Translations under genes and position numbers: made by a program
Notes under the pieces: generated by a model
Seen by the model: the letters and a program-made list of their open reading frames with translations, nothing else
What the model was told of the DNA's origin: nothing
Databases searched by the model: none
NCBI RefSeq assembly: GCF_023149135.1
Contig: NZ_JAIWJX010000002.1
Span: 4,030,001-4,094,000 of the forward strand
Reading direction: 5' to 3'
DNA from: Fictibacillus marinisediminis
Lineage (GTDB): Bacteria > Bacillota > Bacilli > Bacillales > Fictibacillaceae
DNA: 64,000 nt
Shown: one piece after another, positions 26,862-36,868 of the stretch
How the letters are laid out: the number at the start of each line of letters is the position of its first letter
Position numbering within the stretch: position 1 is the first letter of the stretch

Positions 26862-27202
26862 TCCGATGCCTCCTTGGGTTATGGTCAAAAAAAGAAAAGA
26901 GCCTGTTTCGCCCATAACGCTATTTAAACACATTCAGCAGATTAATAGGTAAAATCTTCTAAAATTAACAGAAAAACATTCTATCGGCCTACTTAAACGG
27001 CTTCAGTTGCCGTAAAACGGTAATTATTTCCTACTCTGTTACCAAAACTAGCAAACCATATTTTTTATAAAAATTTACATTCTCGTCATTGAGGATCCGC
27101 TCAGTCCCCTTTCATTGATTTTTATAGGAAAATTTGCTTTAGTTAAATAAAGAATCATAACAAGAATGACGGAAGATCCGCCAAAGAAAGGAAACGATCC
27201 TC
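26862..27202. other. Divergent intergenic region, no gene seen
   Basis: Separates the subtilase (minus) from the TauE permease (plus). It is AT-rich with short inverted bits such as ACGGC...GCCGT near 26997-27015. I see no riboswitch consensus, no open frame with a ribosome site, and no clear repeat. Confidence 0.4.
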
Positions 27203-27952
27203 TTGTTTATTACGTTAACCATGCTCGTCATCGGACTGATCTGCGGTTTTGTCGGCGTCGGCGGAGCAGGTTTTATCATCGCTATACTGGTACTTTTTCA
27301 TATTCCCATCCATACAGCGCTCGGCACATCGCTCGCCGCCATGGCCTTTACAACCCTGTCAGGAGCCTACAGCCATTTGAGGGAAGGAAACATATCGCTC
27401 AAGGCCGGCGTTTGGACGGGCGGATTTGGAGCCATCGCTGCGTTCTTCGGTTCCAAGCTGTCCTCTCTCATTCCCAGTGAACATCTGCATTATTTGACAG
27501 CTGGCATGCTGTTCCTGTCAGCAATCTTATTTATTTTGCGTTTCTTTATGATGAAGGGCAAAGTGGAGGAAGTCATCGATGAAACGCTGGGCTACCCTAC
27601 CTTGCTGGTAAAAGCGCTTCTGCTCGGTATGACAACCGGGCTTTTATCCGGAGCGTTCGGTATCGGTTCTGCCCCGTTCATTCAGATCGGGCTCATGCTG
27701 CTGTTCGGCCTGTCCATCCGCCAATCGATCGGAACAACGATGCTCGTTATTCTGCCGATCGCGGCTGGCGGCGGGTTTGGGTACATTATGGAAGGCTATC
27801 TTGATTTAATGCTGCTGTTTCAGGTGCTGGCCGGTACGATGGCTGGTGCTTACCTTGGCGCCAAACTGACGAAATTTGCTCCGAAACCCGTGCTGAAGAC
27901 TGCGATGGTTGCCACACCGGTGGTCGCTGCGCTGCTGATTTTGTTTGAGTAG
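27203..27952 (+). CDS. TauE/SafE-family (DUF81) sulfite/anion exporter-like permease
   Basis: A 249-residue membrane protein with about eight helices. The glycine-rich repeats are typical: GLICGFVGVGGAGFIIAILV at the start and GLLSGAFGIGSAPFIQIGLML in the second half, an inverted-repeat arrangement. Small-residue motifs GTSLAAMAFT and GTTMLVILP match TauE/SafE members. The chosen start is TTG at 27203 with GAAAGGAAA about 12 bases upstream, which is loose; an ATG seven codons in is possible. Members move sulfite, sulfoacetate or other organic anions; the substrate here is unknown. It is monocistronic. Confidence 0.82.
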   Translation: MFITLTMLVIGLICGFVGVGGAGFIIAILVLFHIPIHTALGTSLAAMAFTTLSGAYSHLREGNISLKAGVWTGGFGAIAAFFGSKLSSLIPSEHLHYLTAGMLFLSAILFILRFFMMKGKVEEVIDETLGYPTLLVKALLLGMTTGLLSGAFGIGSAPFIQIGLMLLFGLSIRQSIGTTMLVILPIAAGGGFGYIMEGYLDLMLLFQVLAGTMAGAYLGAKLTKFAPKPVLKTAMVATPVVAALLILFE

Positions 27953-27978
27953 AGATTATGGGGAAATGGAGTGCCGAA

Positions 27979-28022
27979 GAGGGCTTTTCTGAAGTATTTT
28001 GCTTCAGTTAAGCCCTCTATTT
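27979..28022 (+). terminator. Intrinsic terminator of the TauE-family gene
   Basis: GAGGGCTT pairs with AAGCCCTC, and an inner CTGAAG pairs with CTTCAG, followed by TATTTT. Confidence 0.8.
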
Positions 28023-28110
28023 TCATTTGATCGCGTAAAAAGCTGGTTGAGCGGGAAGTTTTCGAGGGCGAGAGCTGAGTTTCGATCTGAGAATGGGTCC
28101 TCCAAGCGTT

Positions 28111-28202
28111 TTATTTTCAAAAAATCAGCTTTATGTTCAAAAAACATACTTTTTTATTCAAAAATCCGAGTTTATGTTCAAAAACCGCCTTTTTATTTTC
28201 AA
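28111..28202. repeat. 21-bp phased array 3, core TTTATGTTCAAAAA
   Basis: Five units with the core TTTAT[GT]TTCAAAAA; the TTCA element is at 28117, 28137, 28158, 28178 and 28199, steps of 20, 21, 20 and 21. It lies between the TauE terminator and the aprX terminator (3'-3' gap). The open frames across it translate only repeat, and the 20-base steps change the frame. Nothing else is seen in 27953-28313 beyond the two terminators. Confidence 0.85.
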
Positions 28203-28272
28203 TTTGTTGATACGCGACACATTTCGACGAGTTTTGACACATTCATTTCCGCAACATCCACCACCCAACCCC

Positions 28273-28307
28273 ACAAAAAGAGGCGGCCCTCAAGGAACCC
28301 CCTCTTT
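28273..28307 (-). terminator. Probable intrinsic terminator of aprX
   Basis: On the minus strand AAAGAGG pairs with CCTCTTT, with a long loop and a T-run, directly after the aprX stop. Confidence 0.6.
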
Positions 28308-28313
28308 CTTCTT

Positions 28314-29615
28314 CTATATTAACTTGCTGACATCGAGATACCCTTTTCCTTGCGTATTTCCCGGCAATCTCCAGTCTTCAGCGCTATTAAGCAGCTTTTC
28401 TTTTACTTCGTCAGGCGTCAGTTCCGGATTTTGCTGAAGAACGAGCGCTGCCACACCCGCACAGATCGGTGTTGCCATGGAAGTGCCGGAAAGTGAGAAG
28501 TAATTCTCGGCTACACGGCTGCTCTTAGATACCTTGTCCAAGTAAGAACCCGGCGAACGCAGTGAAACAATATTGACGCCCGGTGTTAGAAGGTCTGGCT
28601 TTGTTAGTCCGTCAATCGTAGGACCTCTGCTGGAAAAATTGGCAGGAATATCATCCGTGCGTTCAATCGTATTTTGATCGTCCATCGCGCCGACCGTAAT
28701 GACTTTCGGGCTGATTCCTGGACTGGAAATCGTTTTTTCATCTGGTCCTTCGTTGCCGGCAGCGATACAGACAACGATCCCTTGTTTCCAGGCTTCCTCT
28801 ACTATTTTTACAACAGGATCTTCAGCAGCCGGCTGAGTCGCCTGGCTTCCAAGCGACATGGAGATAATTTTAATTCCATACTTCTCTTTATTATCAATGC
28901 ACCATTGCACACCCGCAATAACGGTGGACAATGAACCAGAGCCCGTCTTATTCAGCACTTTTACGCCTACAATGTTCGCTTCCGGCGCAGGGCCTTTGTA
29001 TTTTCCATCCGACAAGTAGCCGTTTCCTGCTGCATCCCCTGCACAGTGTGTACCATGCCCGTTATCATCGTAGGTTTCTGTTTTCTGGTTTACTAAATCC
29101 TTAAAAGCTGCAATACGGTCTTTCAGATCGGCGTGAGGATAGACCCCAGTATCCACTACCGCAATCGTGACATCCTTTCCGGTGACTCCAGATGAGTTCA
29201 GGACATCCGACCGAATGGAGGGTGAAGCCTTGTCCAGCAAAGCTTTTACTTCGCGGTCATGGTGTATTTTCTTAATATGAGTGCAATTATTTAAAAGTTC
29301 CTCCATCACATTGGCCGTTAAAGTCGCAGCGCAAAAAGGAATACTTGTGAACTGATGATGGACGGCACACTTACGATGGCCTGAAACCGTCTGATGAACT
29401 TGTTCCAGCCCTAAAGAGCATGCGTCACCCTCTTCATAAAACTCAATAATCACCGGCAGTTTATTTCTCTTTTTCAATCGATTTTCTAGCATGCTATGAA
29501 GAAAACAGGGAACTTTTTGAAACGGCCGATATAAATTTACGAGCTGTAAACGCATTGACCGGTCCAGCTTATCCGCATGCTGGCGAACCATTTTTATCAT
29601 AGAAAAACCCAACAC
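28314..29615 (-). CDS. aprX: AprX-type intracellular subtilisin-like serine protease
   Basis: A 433-residue S8 protease without signal peptide, matching Bacillus AprX over its length. The start LGFSMIKMVRQHADKLD corresponds to the AprX N-terminus. Triad: Asp in VAVVDTGVYPHADL (~153), His in NGHGTHCAGDAAG (~186) and Ser in LSGTSMATPICAG (~376). NQKTETYDDNGHGTH and SSRGPTIDG are also typical. The start was set at GTG 29615, preceded by AAAGGGGG. The frame stays open 81 codons further upstream, but that part has no ribosome site and no resemblance to AprX. AprX is a late-phase, nonessential protease in B. subtilis. Confidence 0.88.
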   Translation of the reverse strand: MLGFSMIKMVRQHADKLDRSMRLQLVNLYRPFQKVPCFLHSMLENRLKKRNKLPVIIEFYEEGDACSLGLEQVHQTVSGHRKCAVHHQFTSIPFCAATLTANVMEELLNNCTHIKKIHHDREVKALLDKASPSIRSDVLNSSGVTGKDVTIAVVDTGVYPHADLKDRIAAFKDLVNQKTETYDDNGHGTHCAGDAAGNGYLSDGKYKGPAPEANIVGVKVLNKTGSGSLSTVIAGVQWCIDNKEKYGIKIISMSLGSQATQPAAEDPVVKIVEEAWKQGIVVCIAAGNEGPDEKTISSPGISPKVITVGAMDDQNTIERTDDIPANFSSRGPTIDGLTKPDLLTPGVNIVSLRSPGSYLDKVSKSSRVAENYFSLSGTSMATPICAGVAALVLQQNPELTPDEVKEKLLNSAEDWRLPGNTQGKGYLDVSKLI

Positions 29616-29824
29616 CGTTTTTCCCCCTTTGTTTAGAAGTTGTACTATTCTATGAAAACTGCCAGAAAGGGAAACGGTGTTTGTCCATGCTTTTACTAGA
29701 TTGTCGAAAATGATAGAATCGCCCTTATGTAAGTAGAGCGCCGGACGGGACTTTGTCCCATCCATCCGCTCAGCGGTGATGACGAGCCCTCGAGGGTTCA
29801 TCTCAGCAACAGTATGAATTTCAA

Positions 29825-29854
29825 TAAAAAGGACAGCTCCTTGGAAGAGCTGCC
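29825..29854 (-). terminator. Intrinsic terminator of the fdhF-DUF1641 operon
   Basis: On the minus strand GGCAGCTC pairs with GAGCTGTCC (one bulge), followed by TTTTT. It lies 17 bases past the DUF1641 stop. Confidence 0.75.
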
Positions 29855-29871
29855 TCAATTATGCTTGTTAT

Positions 29872-30369
29872 CTACTTTTTAGAGGGGGCCTTATCCTTCG
29901 GCCCGTGCCCGAGCCCGCGCAGGATCTGCAGGAGGATGTAGATCCCGCGGCTGATCTCAGGATCCCGGAGCGCTTTGATCAATCCGAAGAACCCTACATT
30001 TTTGACAACCGGCACTTCTGTTCCTTCTTCCTTTTCCTTCCTCGTATACCGGGCTGTGAGGTGGTCGATGCCTTCAAGATCCAGCATGCCTAGCAATTCT
30101 ATTAATCGGGTGGCATTATGCAAGATGGTAGAATTCGGTTTTTGATTGGCTTCATACGCAATGTTCCCCATGATGTGCTGCTGTTGGGAGATCATCGCGT
30201 TCAGCATGGACATTTTGCCGGTCTCATGCAGCAAAGAGGAGAACCGGATCGTCTCCAGCATCGCCTCCTTGTTGTCCGACAAGGCATCCAGCAGTTCGTT
30301 CAGATTGTCTTCTCTTATTTTTTCCTTGGGTATCTCCATGCGTTTGATTTCCTTGATCCGCTCAGCCAT
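29872..30369 (-). CDS. DUF1641 protein, formate dehydrogenase partner (YjgD/YrhD-like)
   Basis: A 165-residue protein with the DUF1641 core: [34 protein letters not shown] and [29 protein letters not shown]. In B. subtilis the equivalents (yjgD, yrhD) lie next to formate dehydrogenase genes; their function is unknown and an accessory or membrane-recruiting role is often assumed. The start at 30369 has GGGAGG upstream and overlaps the end of fdhF by 8 bases, so the two are translationally coupled. A predicted amphipathic or hydrophobic patch lies near the C-terminus. The extended frame to 30408 has no ribosome site. Confidence 0.82.
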   Translation of the reverse strand: MAERIKEIKRMEIPKEKIREDNLNELLDALSDNKEAMLETIRFSSLLHETGKMSMLNAMISQQQHIMGNIAYEANQKPNSTILHNATRLIELLGMLDLEGIDHLTARYTRKEKEEGTEVPVVKNVGFFGLIKALRDPEISRGIYILLQILRGLGHGPKDKAPSKK

Positions 30370-33307
30370 CTTGTCTAACCTCCCTGCTTCCAGGATAAAT
30401 ATAGTCACTTCGGTCCCACTTCTTCTGGACGTTCACGCCCGGCTGCGGATTGCGGTGCCCGCGTCTGTAATTGAACAGAGGCAGCGGCGAATCGCCTTTC
30501 TTCTCCAGCACTTCGACTTTTGCCGGAATCTCTTTATAAGCCGGGGTGTTCGTATCTTTATCCGTATCATTGTTCGTTAAATAGTTGATCGCGCTCTTTC
30601 CGTTGTCATTCAGCGGAAGGTACATCTCGTTTCCGAAAACTTCCGGTGACACATGAACCCGGGCGACTGTTTCACCAGAAGGGTTTTCCATCCGGATGGT
30701 CGAGCCTTCTTCCATTCCGTATTTTTCAGCGGCTTCTTCGGATACAGCGATCCATGAGTTCGGCACTTTCTTTCGGATGCCTTCTGTATGATAGGTCATG
30801 TTGCCTTCATGAAAGTGCTCCAGGATCCGGCCGTTATTGATATGAAAGTTATGTTCTTCCGTCGTACGGTAATGGTGGGCGAATTCCAACGGATACAATT
30901 TCGCTTTTCCGTCGTCTGTATGAAACTCCTCTGTATAAAGAAGCGGTGTATCTTTTCCATCCTCGCTGACCGGCCATTGCAGACTCTTGAACCCTTCGAG
31001 GCGCTCATAGCTCACACCGGCAAACATCGGAACAAGGCTTGCTGCTTCTGCCATGATGTCGGCGGGCGAAGTGTAGCTCCAGTCAAAACCCATGCGTCTC
31101 GCGATTTCACTGTAAATTTCCCAGTCCGGCTTCGACTCGCCAAGCGGGCTTAACGCCGGATACAGACGCTGAATTCTTCGTTCGGTATTGGTGAACGTCC
31201 CTTCTTTTTCAAGGCTTGGAGAAGCCGGCAGCACCACATCCGCATATTGGGCGGTGTTTGTTAAAAACAAATCCTGTACGATGAAAAAGTCCAGCTTCTT
31301 GAACGCACTGGTCACATAGTTGATATTGGAATCCACGACACCCATATCCTCGCCCGTCACGTAGAGGGCTTTGAGCTTGCCGTCATGGATGCCCTGTACC
31401 ATCTCATGGTTGTCCATGCCTTTTTCTCTTGGCAGGTTGACTCCCCATGCTTTTTCAAACTTCGCAATCACTTTATCATCCGTTACCTTCTGATAACCCG
31501 GGAGTGTGTCAGGCATGCTTCCAAAATCACTCGCACCCTGTACATTGTTGTGGCCGCGCAGCGGATAGGCTCCTGTCCCCGGACGGCCATAGTTGCCCGT
31601 CACGAGCAAGAGATTGGAGATGGCAGTCGATGTATCTGAACCGATCTGGTGCTGTGTCACGCCCATCGCCCAGCAGATGCAAGTCCTGTCCGAATCACGG
31701 ATCGCTTCTGCCGTTTGGATCAGAACCTCTTTAGAGATCCCGGTGATCTCTTCCGCCATTCCGAGTGTAAAGGGCTGCAGACTTTCTAAGTAATCCGCAT
31801 AACCGTTCACTTTTCCAGATAAAAATTCTTTATCATGCCATCCCTGATCAATGATGTATTTTGTGACCGCAGAAAGCCATACGAGGTCTGTCCCTGGATT
31901 TGGATGAATGTACAGATCCGCCCTCTCAGCCATCTCATGTTTGCGAAGATCGGCTACGATCAATTTTTGCCCAAACAGCTTATGGGCACGTTTGATTTTT
32001 GAAGCGAGAACAGGATGGGCTTCTGCTGTATTGGAACCAACAATGATGACAAGTTCCGCGTTCTCCAGGTCTTCCATGGAACCGGCGTCGCCTCCATAGC
32101 CGACGGTCCGCTGCAGCCCCATCGTAGCAGGAGACTGGCAGTAGCGGGAGCAGTTGTCGATGTTATTCGTGCCGATGACCTGGCGGGCCAGCTTTTGAAT
32201 CAGGTAGGATTCCTCATTCGTCGCTTTGGAAGAAGCGATGAACGCCAGTGAATCAGGACCATGCTTTTCTTTAATCTCCTTGAATTTCTCGGTGATGAGG
32301 CTGATCGCCTCCTCCCACTCGACTTCTTTAAAATACTCACCGTCACGGACGAGCGGACGGATCAGGCGGGCCTCACTGTTGATGTGGCCCCAGCCGAATT
32401 TCCCTTTGATGCAGGAGGAGATGCCATTGGCCGGTGCTTCCTCTACCGGTTCGATCTTCAGGATTTCCCGGTCTTTCGTCCATACTTCAAAACTGCATCC
32501 AACCCCGCAGTACGTACAAACGGTCTTCGTTTTTTCGATCCGGTCTTCCCTCATTTTCGCTTCAGAGTCTGAAACAGCGAACAGCGGGCCAAAACCGGTC
32601 TCCGCCTCCTTCGTCACTTCAATCATGGAACGGAGGTAATCCGGGCGGATGTCCGTCAGAAAACCGGCCTGTCCCTGCATGCTGTTCTCCATAAGGGCAT
32701 TGCACGGACAGACCGTGACACATTGCCCGCAGCTGACACAGGACGATTCTTCAATCGGTACATTGTCATCCCAAATGACCCTCGGCTGCATGAGGTCCCA
32801 GTCGATCGAAAGGGTTTCATTCACCTCAACGGTCTGGCACACCTCCACACATCTTCCGCAAAGGATGCACTGATCCGGGTCATACCGGTAAAACTGGCCG
32901 TGGTCAATATCGTATTGCTTCGGTTTAAACTCTTTGATCTGATGCTCGAGGCCCATATCTTTGACCGTGTTATGAAGCGTGCAGTCGCCATTATTGTTAT
33001 CACAGACCGTACAATACAGTTCATGATTTTCAAGGATATTATCCATCGCCTTGAACTGAGCTTCTTTCACCTCTGGCGTGCTCGTGCGAATGTCCATCCC
33101 TTCTTCCAAAAACGTCCCGCAGCCTCTTTTTACCTCGCCGTTTACAAGAACGGCACACGTATCGCACGTTTCGATGCTTCCCAGGCTTTCGTGGTAGCAG
33201 ACGTGAGGAATTTCAATATTCTTATCAAGCAGGAGCTGAAGAACCGTCTGTCCTTGATCTGCCTGGTACTGATCTCCGTTTACAATGACTGAAAACTCTT
33301 TTTTCAT
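30362..33307 (-). CDS. fdhF: Formate dehydrogenase alpha subunit, molybdopterin type (YjgC/YrhE-like)
   Basis: A 981-residue cytosolic enzyme that oxidises formate to CO2. Domains in order: [2Fe-2S] ([15 protein letters not shown]...C), a NuoG-like His/Cys cluster ([15 protein letters not shown]), two [4Fe-4S] motifs ([12 protein letters not shown] and [13 protein letters not shown]), the molybdopterin cluster motif CTYCGVGC...C, then bis-MGD domains. The catalytic position is Cys rather than selenocysteine, in [11 protein letters not shown] (~386), where YCQSPA identifies formate dehydrogenase. The C-terminal MGD cap includes [13 protein letters not shown]. The start ATG has GAGGAG upstream. 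Electrons probably pass to NAD or quinone through partners not encoded here. Confidence 0.9.
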   Translation of the reverse strand: MKKEFSVIVNGDQYQADQGQTVLQLLLDKNIEIPHVCYHESLGSIETCDTCAVLVNGEVKRGCGTFLEEGMDIRTSTPEVKEAQFKAMDNILENHELYCTVCDNNNGDCTLHNTVKDMGLEHQIKEFKPKQYDIDHGQFYRYDPDQCILCGRCVEVCQTVEVNETLSIDWDLMQPRVIWDDNVPIEESSCVSCGQCVTVCPCNALMENSMQGQAGFLTDIRPDYLRSMIEVTKEAETGFGPLFAVSDSEAKMREDRIEKTKTVCTYCGVGCSFEVWTKDREILKIEPVEEAPANGISSCIKGKFGWGHINSEARLIRPLVRDGEYFKEVEWEEAISLITEKFKEIKEKHGPDSLAFIASSKATNEESYLIQKLARQVIGTNNIDNCSRYCQSPATMGLQRTVGYGGDAGSMEDLENAELVIIVGSNTAEAHPVLASKIKRAHKLFGQKLIVADLRKHEMAERADLYIHPNPGTDLVWLSAVTKYIIDQGWHDKEFLSGKVNGYADYLESLQPFTLGMAEEITGISKEVLIQTAEAIRDSDRTCICWAMGVTQHQIGSDTSTAISNLLLVTGNYGRPGTGAYPLRGHNNVQGASDFGSMPDTLPGYQKVTDDKVIAKFEKAWGVNLPREKGMDNHEMVQGIHDGKLKALYVTGEDMGVVDSNINYVTSAFKKLDFFIVQDLFLTNTAQYADVVLPASPSLEKEGTFTNTERRIQRLYPALSPLGESKPDWEIYSEIARRMGFDWSYTSPADIMAEAASLVPMFAGVSYERLEGFKSLQWPVSEDGKDTPLLYTEEFHTDDGKAKLYPLEFAHHYRTTEEHNFHINNGRILEHFHEGNMTYHTEGIRKKVPNSWIAVSEEAAEKYGMEEGSTIRMENPSGETVARVHVSPEVFGNEMYLPLNDNGKSAINYLTNNDTDKDTNTPAYKEIPAKVEVLEKKGDSPLPLFNYRRGHRNPQPGVNVQKKWDRSDYIYPGSREVRQDG

Positions 33308-33350
33308 GAAGCTCCTCCTTTTTTGTATAGCTTATGTGGCTTTTGAGAGC

Positions 33351-33480
33351 AGTGGATTTCCGTTTTGGGTAGCTCGCTTTCCGCGGGGCGTGCGGTAAGC
33401 CCCACGGCGCAAGCGCCTTTGGGTCTTACCTGTCACGCTCGTCCCGCTGGAGTCTCGCACCCTTCACTACAATCCACTTG
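33351..33480 (-). repeat. ~130-bp structured Bacillaceae element, copy 1
   Basis: Read on the minus strand it begins with GTGGATT and ends with AAATCCAC, and contains GTGCGAGACTCCAGCGGGA and CGCACGCCCCGCGGAAAGCG, like the copies near 51.3 and 56.1 kb. Inner stem GTAAG/CTTAC replaces TGAA/TTCA of the other copies. It lies upstream of fdhF in a 585-bp gap; the rest of that gap holds the palindrome at 33768 and no gene. Confidence 0.8.
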
Positions 33481-33767
33481 GCATTGAAGACTATCAAAAA
33501 ATTGTTTTCGTAAGTACATTTTTGTTCCTGAAAACAGTGAATCACTGTTTCGGGATGATCGCTTTTTACAGGGTTACAAAACTTTTATCATGAAATTATA
33601 AAATGTAAATAACTAACCTAGTGAATTAAATTGCAGTAAATGCAAAGGAAAATGATAAGCCAGATGGTTCACCTCACTCTTCCCGGATTGGTTAGTCTGC
33701 ACCTATCCTTGTTTCATTTCCCTCATTAACGAACGCGATAAACTATTTAAACGTAAAATTTATGATA

Positions 33768-33779
33768 ATTAACGTTAAT
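33768..33779. promoter_or_regulatory. Perfect 12-bp palindrome upstream of the oxidase operon
   Basis: ATTAACGTTAAT, followed at about 33788 by a related half, TTTAACGTTTTA. It lies 114 bases before the subunit II start in otherwise AT-rich DNA. A regulator site is possible; the binder is unknown. Confidence 0.4.
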
Positions 33780-33892
33780 GTGAGAGTTTAACGTTTTATT
33801 CTAAGCAAAGAGGGGATTAAAACATAAAAGTCCGTTTACATATGGGCAGCTGCATCTAAAACCCCGCCTCCATTCAGCTGAAAGGAGTACCT

Positions 33893-34888
33893 ATGAAAAA
33901 AAATTTGTATTTGTTCAGCAGTTTCTGCCTTCTTTTTATATCCGGCTGTTCCTCGATCGATGTGCTGAATCCGAAAGGAAGCCAGGGTAACGAACAGCTC
34001 TCCTTAATTAAACTGAGCATCTATATTATGATGCTCGTTATTTTCGTCGTTGTCGTGCTCTTCATCTGGTTCGTTTATAAGTACAGAGCAAGGCCGGGGT
34101 ACCAGCCTTCCACCCACCAGGAAAACCGCAATAAAAAGCTGGAGATCACGTGGACTGTGCTTCCGTTCATCCTCCTGTTCATTCTTGCCGTTCCAATGGT
34201 AAAGAGTGTGTTTGGAGAAGCTCAGAAAGATCGTTCCGAAGCTATGAAAATAAAGGTGACAGCGAGTGAATTCTGGTGGAAATTCGAGTATCCGGCAGAG
34301 GGTATCGTGACCTCTCAGGAGCTGCATCTTCCCAAAGGCAAACGAGTGGTTCTTGAGCTTCATTCCAAGGATGTCATCCATTCCATCTGGGTGCCGCAGC
34401 TTGGCGGCAAGCAGGACCTCATTCCCGGACGTACGAACCGGCTCGCCCTCACACCCGAAAAATCCGGCATCTTTCAGGGGAAATGTGCGGAATTTTGCGG
34501 AACCGGACATTCTTACATGCGGTTTACCGTTAAAGTGGACAGCAAACAGGATTATGAAAAGTGGCTGAGCTCCATGAAAAAAGATCAAAACAGCAGCCAA
34601 TCGCTCAGTGCGGACGAATCAGAGGGCCAAAAGCTTTTTGAAAAGAACTGTTTAAGCTGTCATGCGACAAGCGGATTAACTGCCGCTGACAAAAAAGGTC
34701 CGAACCTGGCTGACTTTGGCAACCGGGATCACATAGCAGGAGTCCTAAAGAATACTCCGCCTAATGTAAAAGAATGGCTGAAGGATCCTGAAAAAGTAAA
34801 ACCCGGTTCACATATGCCGAAACGTGAAGGACTTAGCGAACATGACTACACAGCTCTTTCTCATTACCTGCAGACACTCAAAAAATGA
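33893..34888 (+). CDS. ctaC: Cytochrome c oxidase subunit II with fused cytochrome c domain (caa3 type)
   Basis: A 331-residue lipoprotein with lipobox SGC (Cys19) and two membrane helices. The CuA site is visible as CAEFCGTGHSYM (~198-209) with an upstream His in DVIHSIWVP. A C-terminal cytochrome c domain has CLSCH (~253) and the axial Met in PGSHMP. It accepts electrons from cytochrome c and passes them to subunit I. Good AAAGGAG site before the ATG. It is first in a three-gene operon. Another ctaCDEF cluster could exist elsewhere, since this one lacks ctaF, so the symbol means family rather than orthology. Confidence 0.85.
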   Translation: MKKNLYLFSSFCLLFISGCSSIDVLNPKGSQGNEQLSLIKLSIYIMMLVIFVVVVLFIWFVYKYRARPGYQPSTHQENRNKKLEITWTVLPFILLFILAVPMVKSVFGEAQKDRSEAMKIKVTASEFWWKFEYPAEGIVTSQELHLPKGKRVVLELHSKDVIHSIWVPQLGGKQDLIPGRTNRLALTPEKSGIFQGKCAEFCGTGHSYMRFTVKVDSKQDYEKWLSSMKKDQNSSQSLSADESEGQKLFEKNCLSCHATSGLTAADKKGPNLADFGNRDHIAGVLKNTPPNVKEWLKDPEKVKPGSHMPKREGLSEHDYTALSHYLQTLKK

Positions 34889-34915
34889 GTCATCCAGTAA
34901 CGAAGGGGGTCCAAC

Positions 34916-36868
34916 ATGTCGATACCGTTTTTCAACACACACATCAAACTTGCTTCTGATATAATAGCGGCTAACCTTTCGATCATTGTCATGATGATCG
35001 CAGCACTTATTTTTCTTACCGTCGCGAAAAAATGGAAATCCCTTTGGATGCTGATCAGTACGACCGATCATCGCAAAATCGGGATCTTTTATATCGCTTT
35101 TGGATTTCTATTTTTCCTGCGCGCCGGCCTTGATGCGATGCTCATGCGAACTCAGCTCGCTTTTCCGGACTTTCATTTCTGGGTCTTTCACGGCGAAAAG
35201 TACAATCAAGTCATGACAACCCACGGTACGCTCATGATCTTTTTTGTCGCCATGCCTTTCCTGATCGGTCTGATGAACATCGCTGTTCCACTGCAGATCG
35301 GGACACGGGATATGGCGTTCCCTTTCTTTAATTCCCTAAGCATGTGGCTGTTCGTAATTGGCGGTGTGCTCATTAATATGAGCTTTGTTTTGGGCGGTGC
35401 CCCTTCCGCCGGCTGGACTTCGTATGTCCCCCTTGCCGTGGATAAGGATATCGCCGGAAACGGAACAGCCTTTTATGCAATGGGCCTGCAGGTATCGGGA
35501 ATTGGAACGATCATGACGGCCATCAATTTCATCGTCACAATCTTGAAGAACAGGGCACCCGGCATGGGCTTCATGAAGATTCCTCTGTTCACGTGGTCCG
35601 CTCTCATTACCTCGACTCTCATTCTTTTGGCTTTTCCCGCATTAAGCGCCGCCCTGATCATTCTTATTTTTGATAATCAGTTCGGAACTCAAGCTTATGA
35701 CGGAGGAAACGGAAGCCCTGTACTTTGGCAGCACTTGTTCTGGGCGTTCGGCCACCCGGAGGTCTATATTGTCATTCTGCCGGCATTCGGTATTTTTTCA
35801 GAGGTGATCGCCACCTTTTCTTCCAAACGAATCTTCGGCTATTCCTCCATGGTCTTATCCATGCTCGTCATCGGCTTTTTAAGCTTTATGGTCTGGATTC
35901 ATCACATGTTTACGGTAGGGCTTGGACCGCTCGCCAATGTCGTGTTTGGGATCACCTCCATGCTGATCGCCGTGCCAACAGGAATTAAAATCTTTAACTG
36001 GCTTTTCACATTGCGGGGCGGCTCCATCCGCTTTTCGACGGCCATGCTGTTTTCTCTCGCCTTCATTCCATCCTTTGTGATTGGGGGCGTAACCGGGGTC
36101 ATGCAGGCGGTCGTTCCTGCCGATTACCAATATCATGATTCCTATTTTGTTGTCGCCCATCTTCATTACGTCATGATCGCAGGTACGATATTCGGGGCCT
36201 TTTCAGGCTTTTATTATTGGTGGCCCAAGATGTTCGGCTATATATTGGACGAGAAGATCGGGAAATGGCAGGCGTGGACGTTTATCATCGGCTTTCATGT
36301 CACCTTCTTTCCGATGCACATTTCAGGCTTGAAGGGCATGCCGAGAAGAACCTTTACCTACCTGCCCGAAGATGGCTTGTTTGAGCTCAACTTCATCAGC
36401 ACGATGGGCGCCTACTTGATGGGCATCAGTGTTCTGCTGTTTGCCTGGAATCTCTTCTTCAGCTACCGAAAGAAAGAGAAAAGTGGTGTGGCTGATCCAT
36501 GGAACGGCCGGACGCTGGAGTGGGCGGTTTCCTCGCCTTCCTCCCACATGCGCTGGCCTCGAGCCCCTCTCATCCGGGATCTTGAAGCCTTCTGGCATGA
36601 AAAAGAACGGGGAGACGGCACGCTGATTCCTTCTACGAAAGAAGAGAGCCAAATCTTTGTAGAGAAACCGACCATCCTGCCTGTCCTTCTCGGCGGCGGA
36701 TTTTTCACCCTTTCGTTCGGACTCATTTTTGAAGTTCTGTGGATCGCGGTCATTGGAGCGGTGGGAATTCTCTTGCTGATGGGCTGGCGGTCGATCTCTT
36801 TTGAGCGGAACATCAAGCTGTACACAAGCAAACAGCTGGAGAACGCCATCCGAAAGGAGGAAGGATAA
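34916..36868 (+). CDS. ctaD: Heme-copper oxidase subunit I
   Basis: A 650-residue membrane protein of the A-type heme-copper oxidases. All metal ligands are visible: low-spin heme His in TTHGTLMIFF, CuB His and the cross-linked Tyr in GHPEVYIVIL, CuB HH in WIHHMFT, and heme a3/a ligands in VVAHLHYVMIAG. Its length, extra N-terminal helix before STTDHRKIG and C-terminal part (GRTLEWAVSSPSS) look more like QoxB/CyoB quinol-oxidase subunits than like the ~620-residue CtaD, yet its partner has CuA and heme c. It starts 27 bases after the subunit II gene, with a GAAGGGGG site. Confidence 0.88.
   Translation: MSIPFFNTHIKLASDIIAANLSIIVMMIAALIFLTVAKKWKSLWMLISTTDHRKIGIFYIAFGFLFFLRAGLDAMLMRTQLAFPDFHFWVFHGEKYNQVMTTHGTLMIFFVAMPFLIGLMNIAVPLQIGTRDMAFPFFNSLSMWLFVIGGVLINMSFVLGGAPSAGWTSYVPLAVDKDIAGNGTAFYAMGLQVSGIGTIMTAINFIVTILKNRAPGMGFMKIPLFTWSALITSTLILLAFPALSAALIILIFDNQFGTQAYDGGNGSPVLWQHLFWAFGHPEVYIVILPAFGIFSEVIATFSSKRIFGYSSMVLSMLVIGFLSFMVWIHHMFTVGLGPLANVVFGITSMLIAVPTGIKIFNWLFTLRGGSIRFSTAMLFSLAFIPSFVIGGVTGVMQAVVPADYQYHDSYFVVAHLHYVMIAGTIFGAFSGFYYWWPKMFGYILDEKIGKWQAWTFIIGFHVTFFPMHISGLKGMPRRTFTYLPEDGLFELNFISTMGAYLMGISVLLFAWNLFFSYRKKEKSGVADPWNGRTLEWAVSSPSSHMRWPRAPLIRDLEAFWHEKERGDGTLIPSTKEESQIFVEKPTILPVLLGGGFFTLSFGLIFEVLWIAVIGAVGILLLMGWRSISFERNIKLYTSKQLENAIRKEEG

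Noticed and set aside
26862..27202. Riboswitch in the leader of the large subtilase
   Set aside because: I compared it by eye with c-di-AMP, c-di-GMP and lysine riboswitch hallmarks and found no match.
28111..28202. CRISPR array (short regular repeats with variable spacers)
   Set aside because: Units total only 20-22 bases with 6-7 variable bases; CRISPR repeats are about 24-40 bases with 26-40 base spacers, and no cas gene is present. The same holds for the five other arrays.
28093..28437. Open reading frames running through the phased arrays
   Set aside because: They have no ribosome binding site, translate only the repeat, and the mixed 20/21 steps would shift the frame between units.
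29616..29858. N-terminal extension of AprX or a separate small gene upstream
   Set aside because: The frame is open, but it lacks a ribosome site and runs back into the terminator of the neighbouring operon. The GTG at 29615 has a strong site and matches AprX length.
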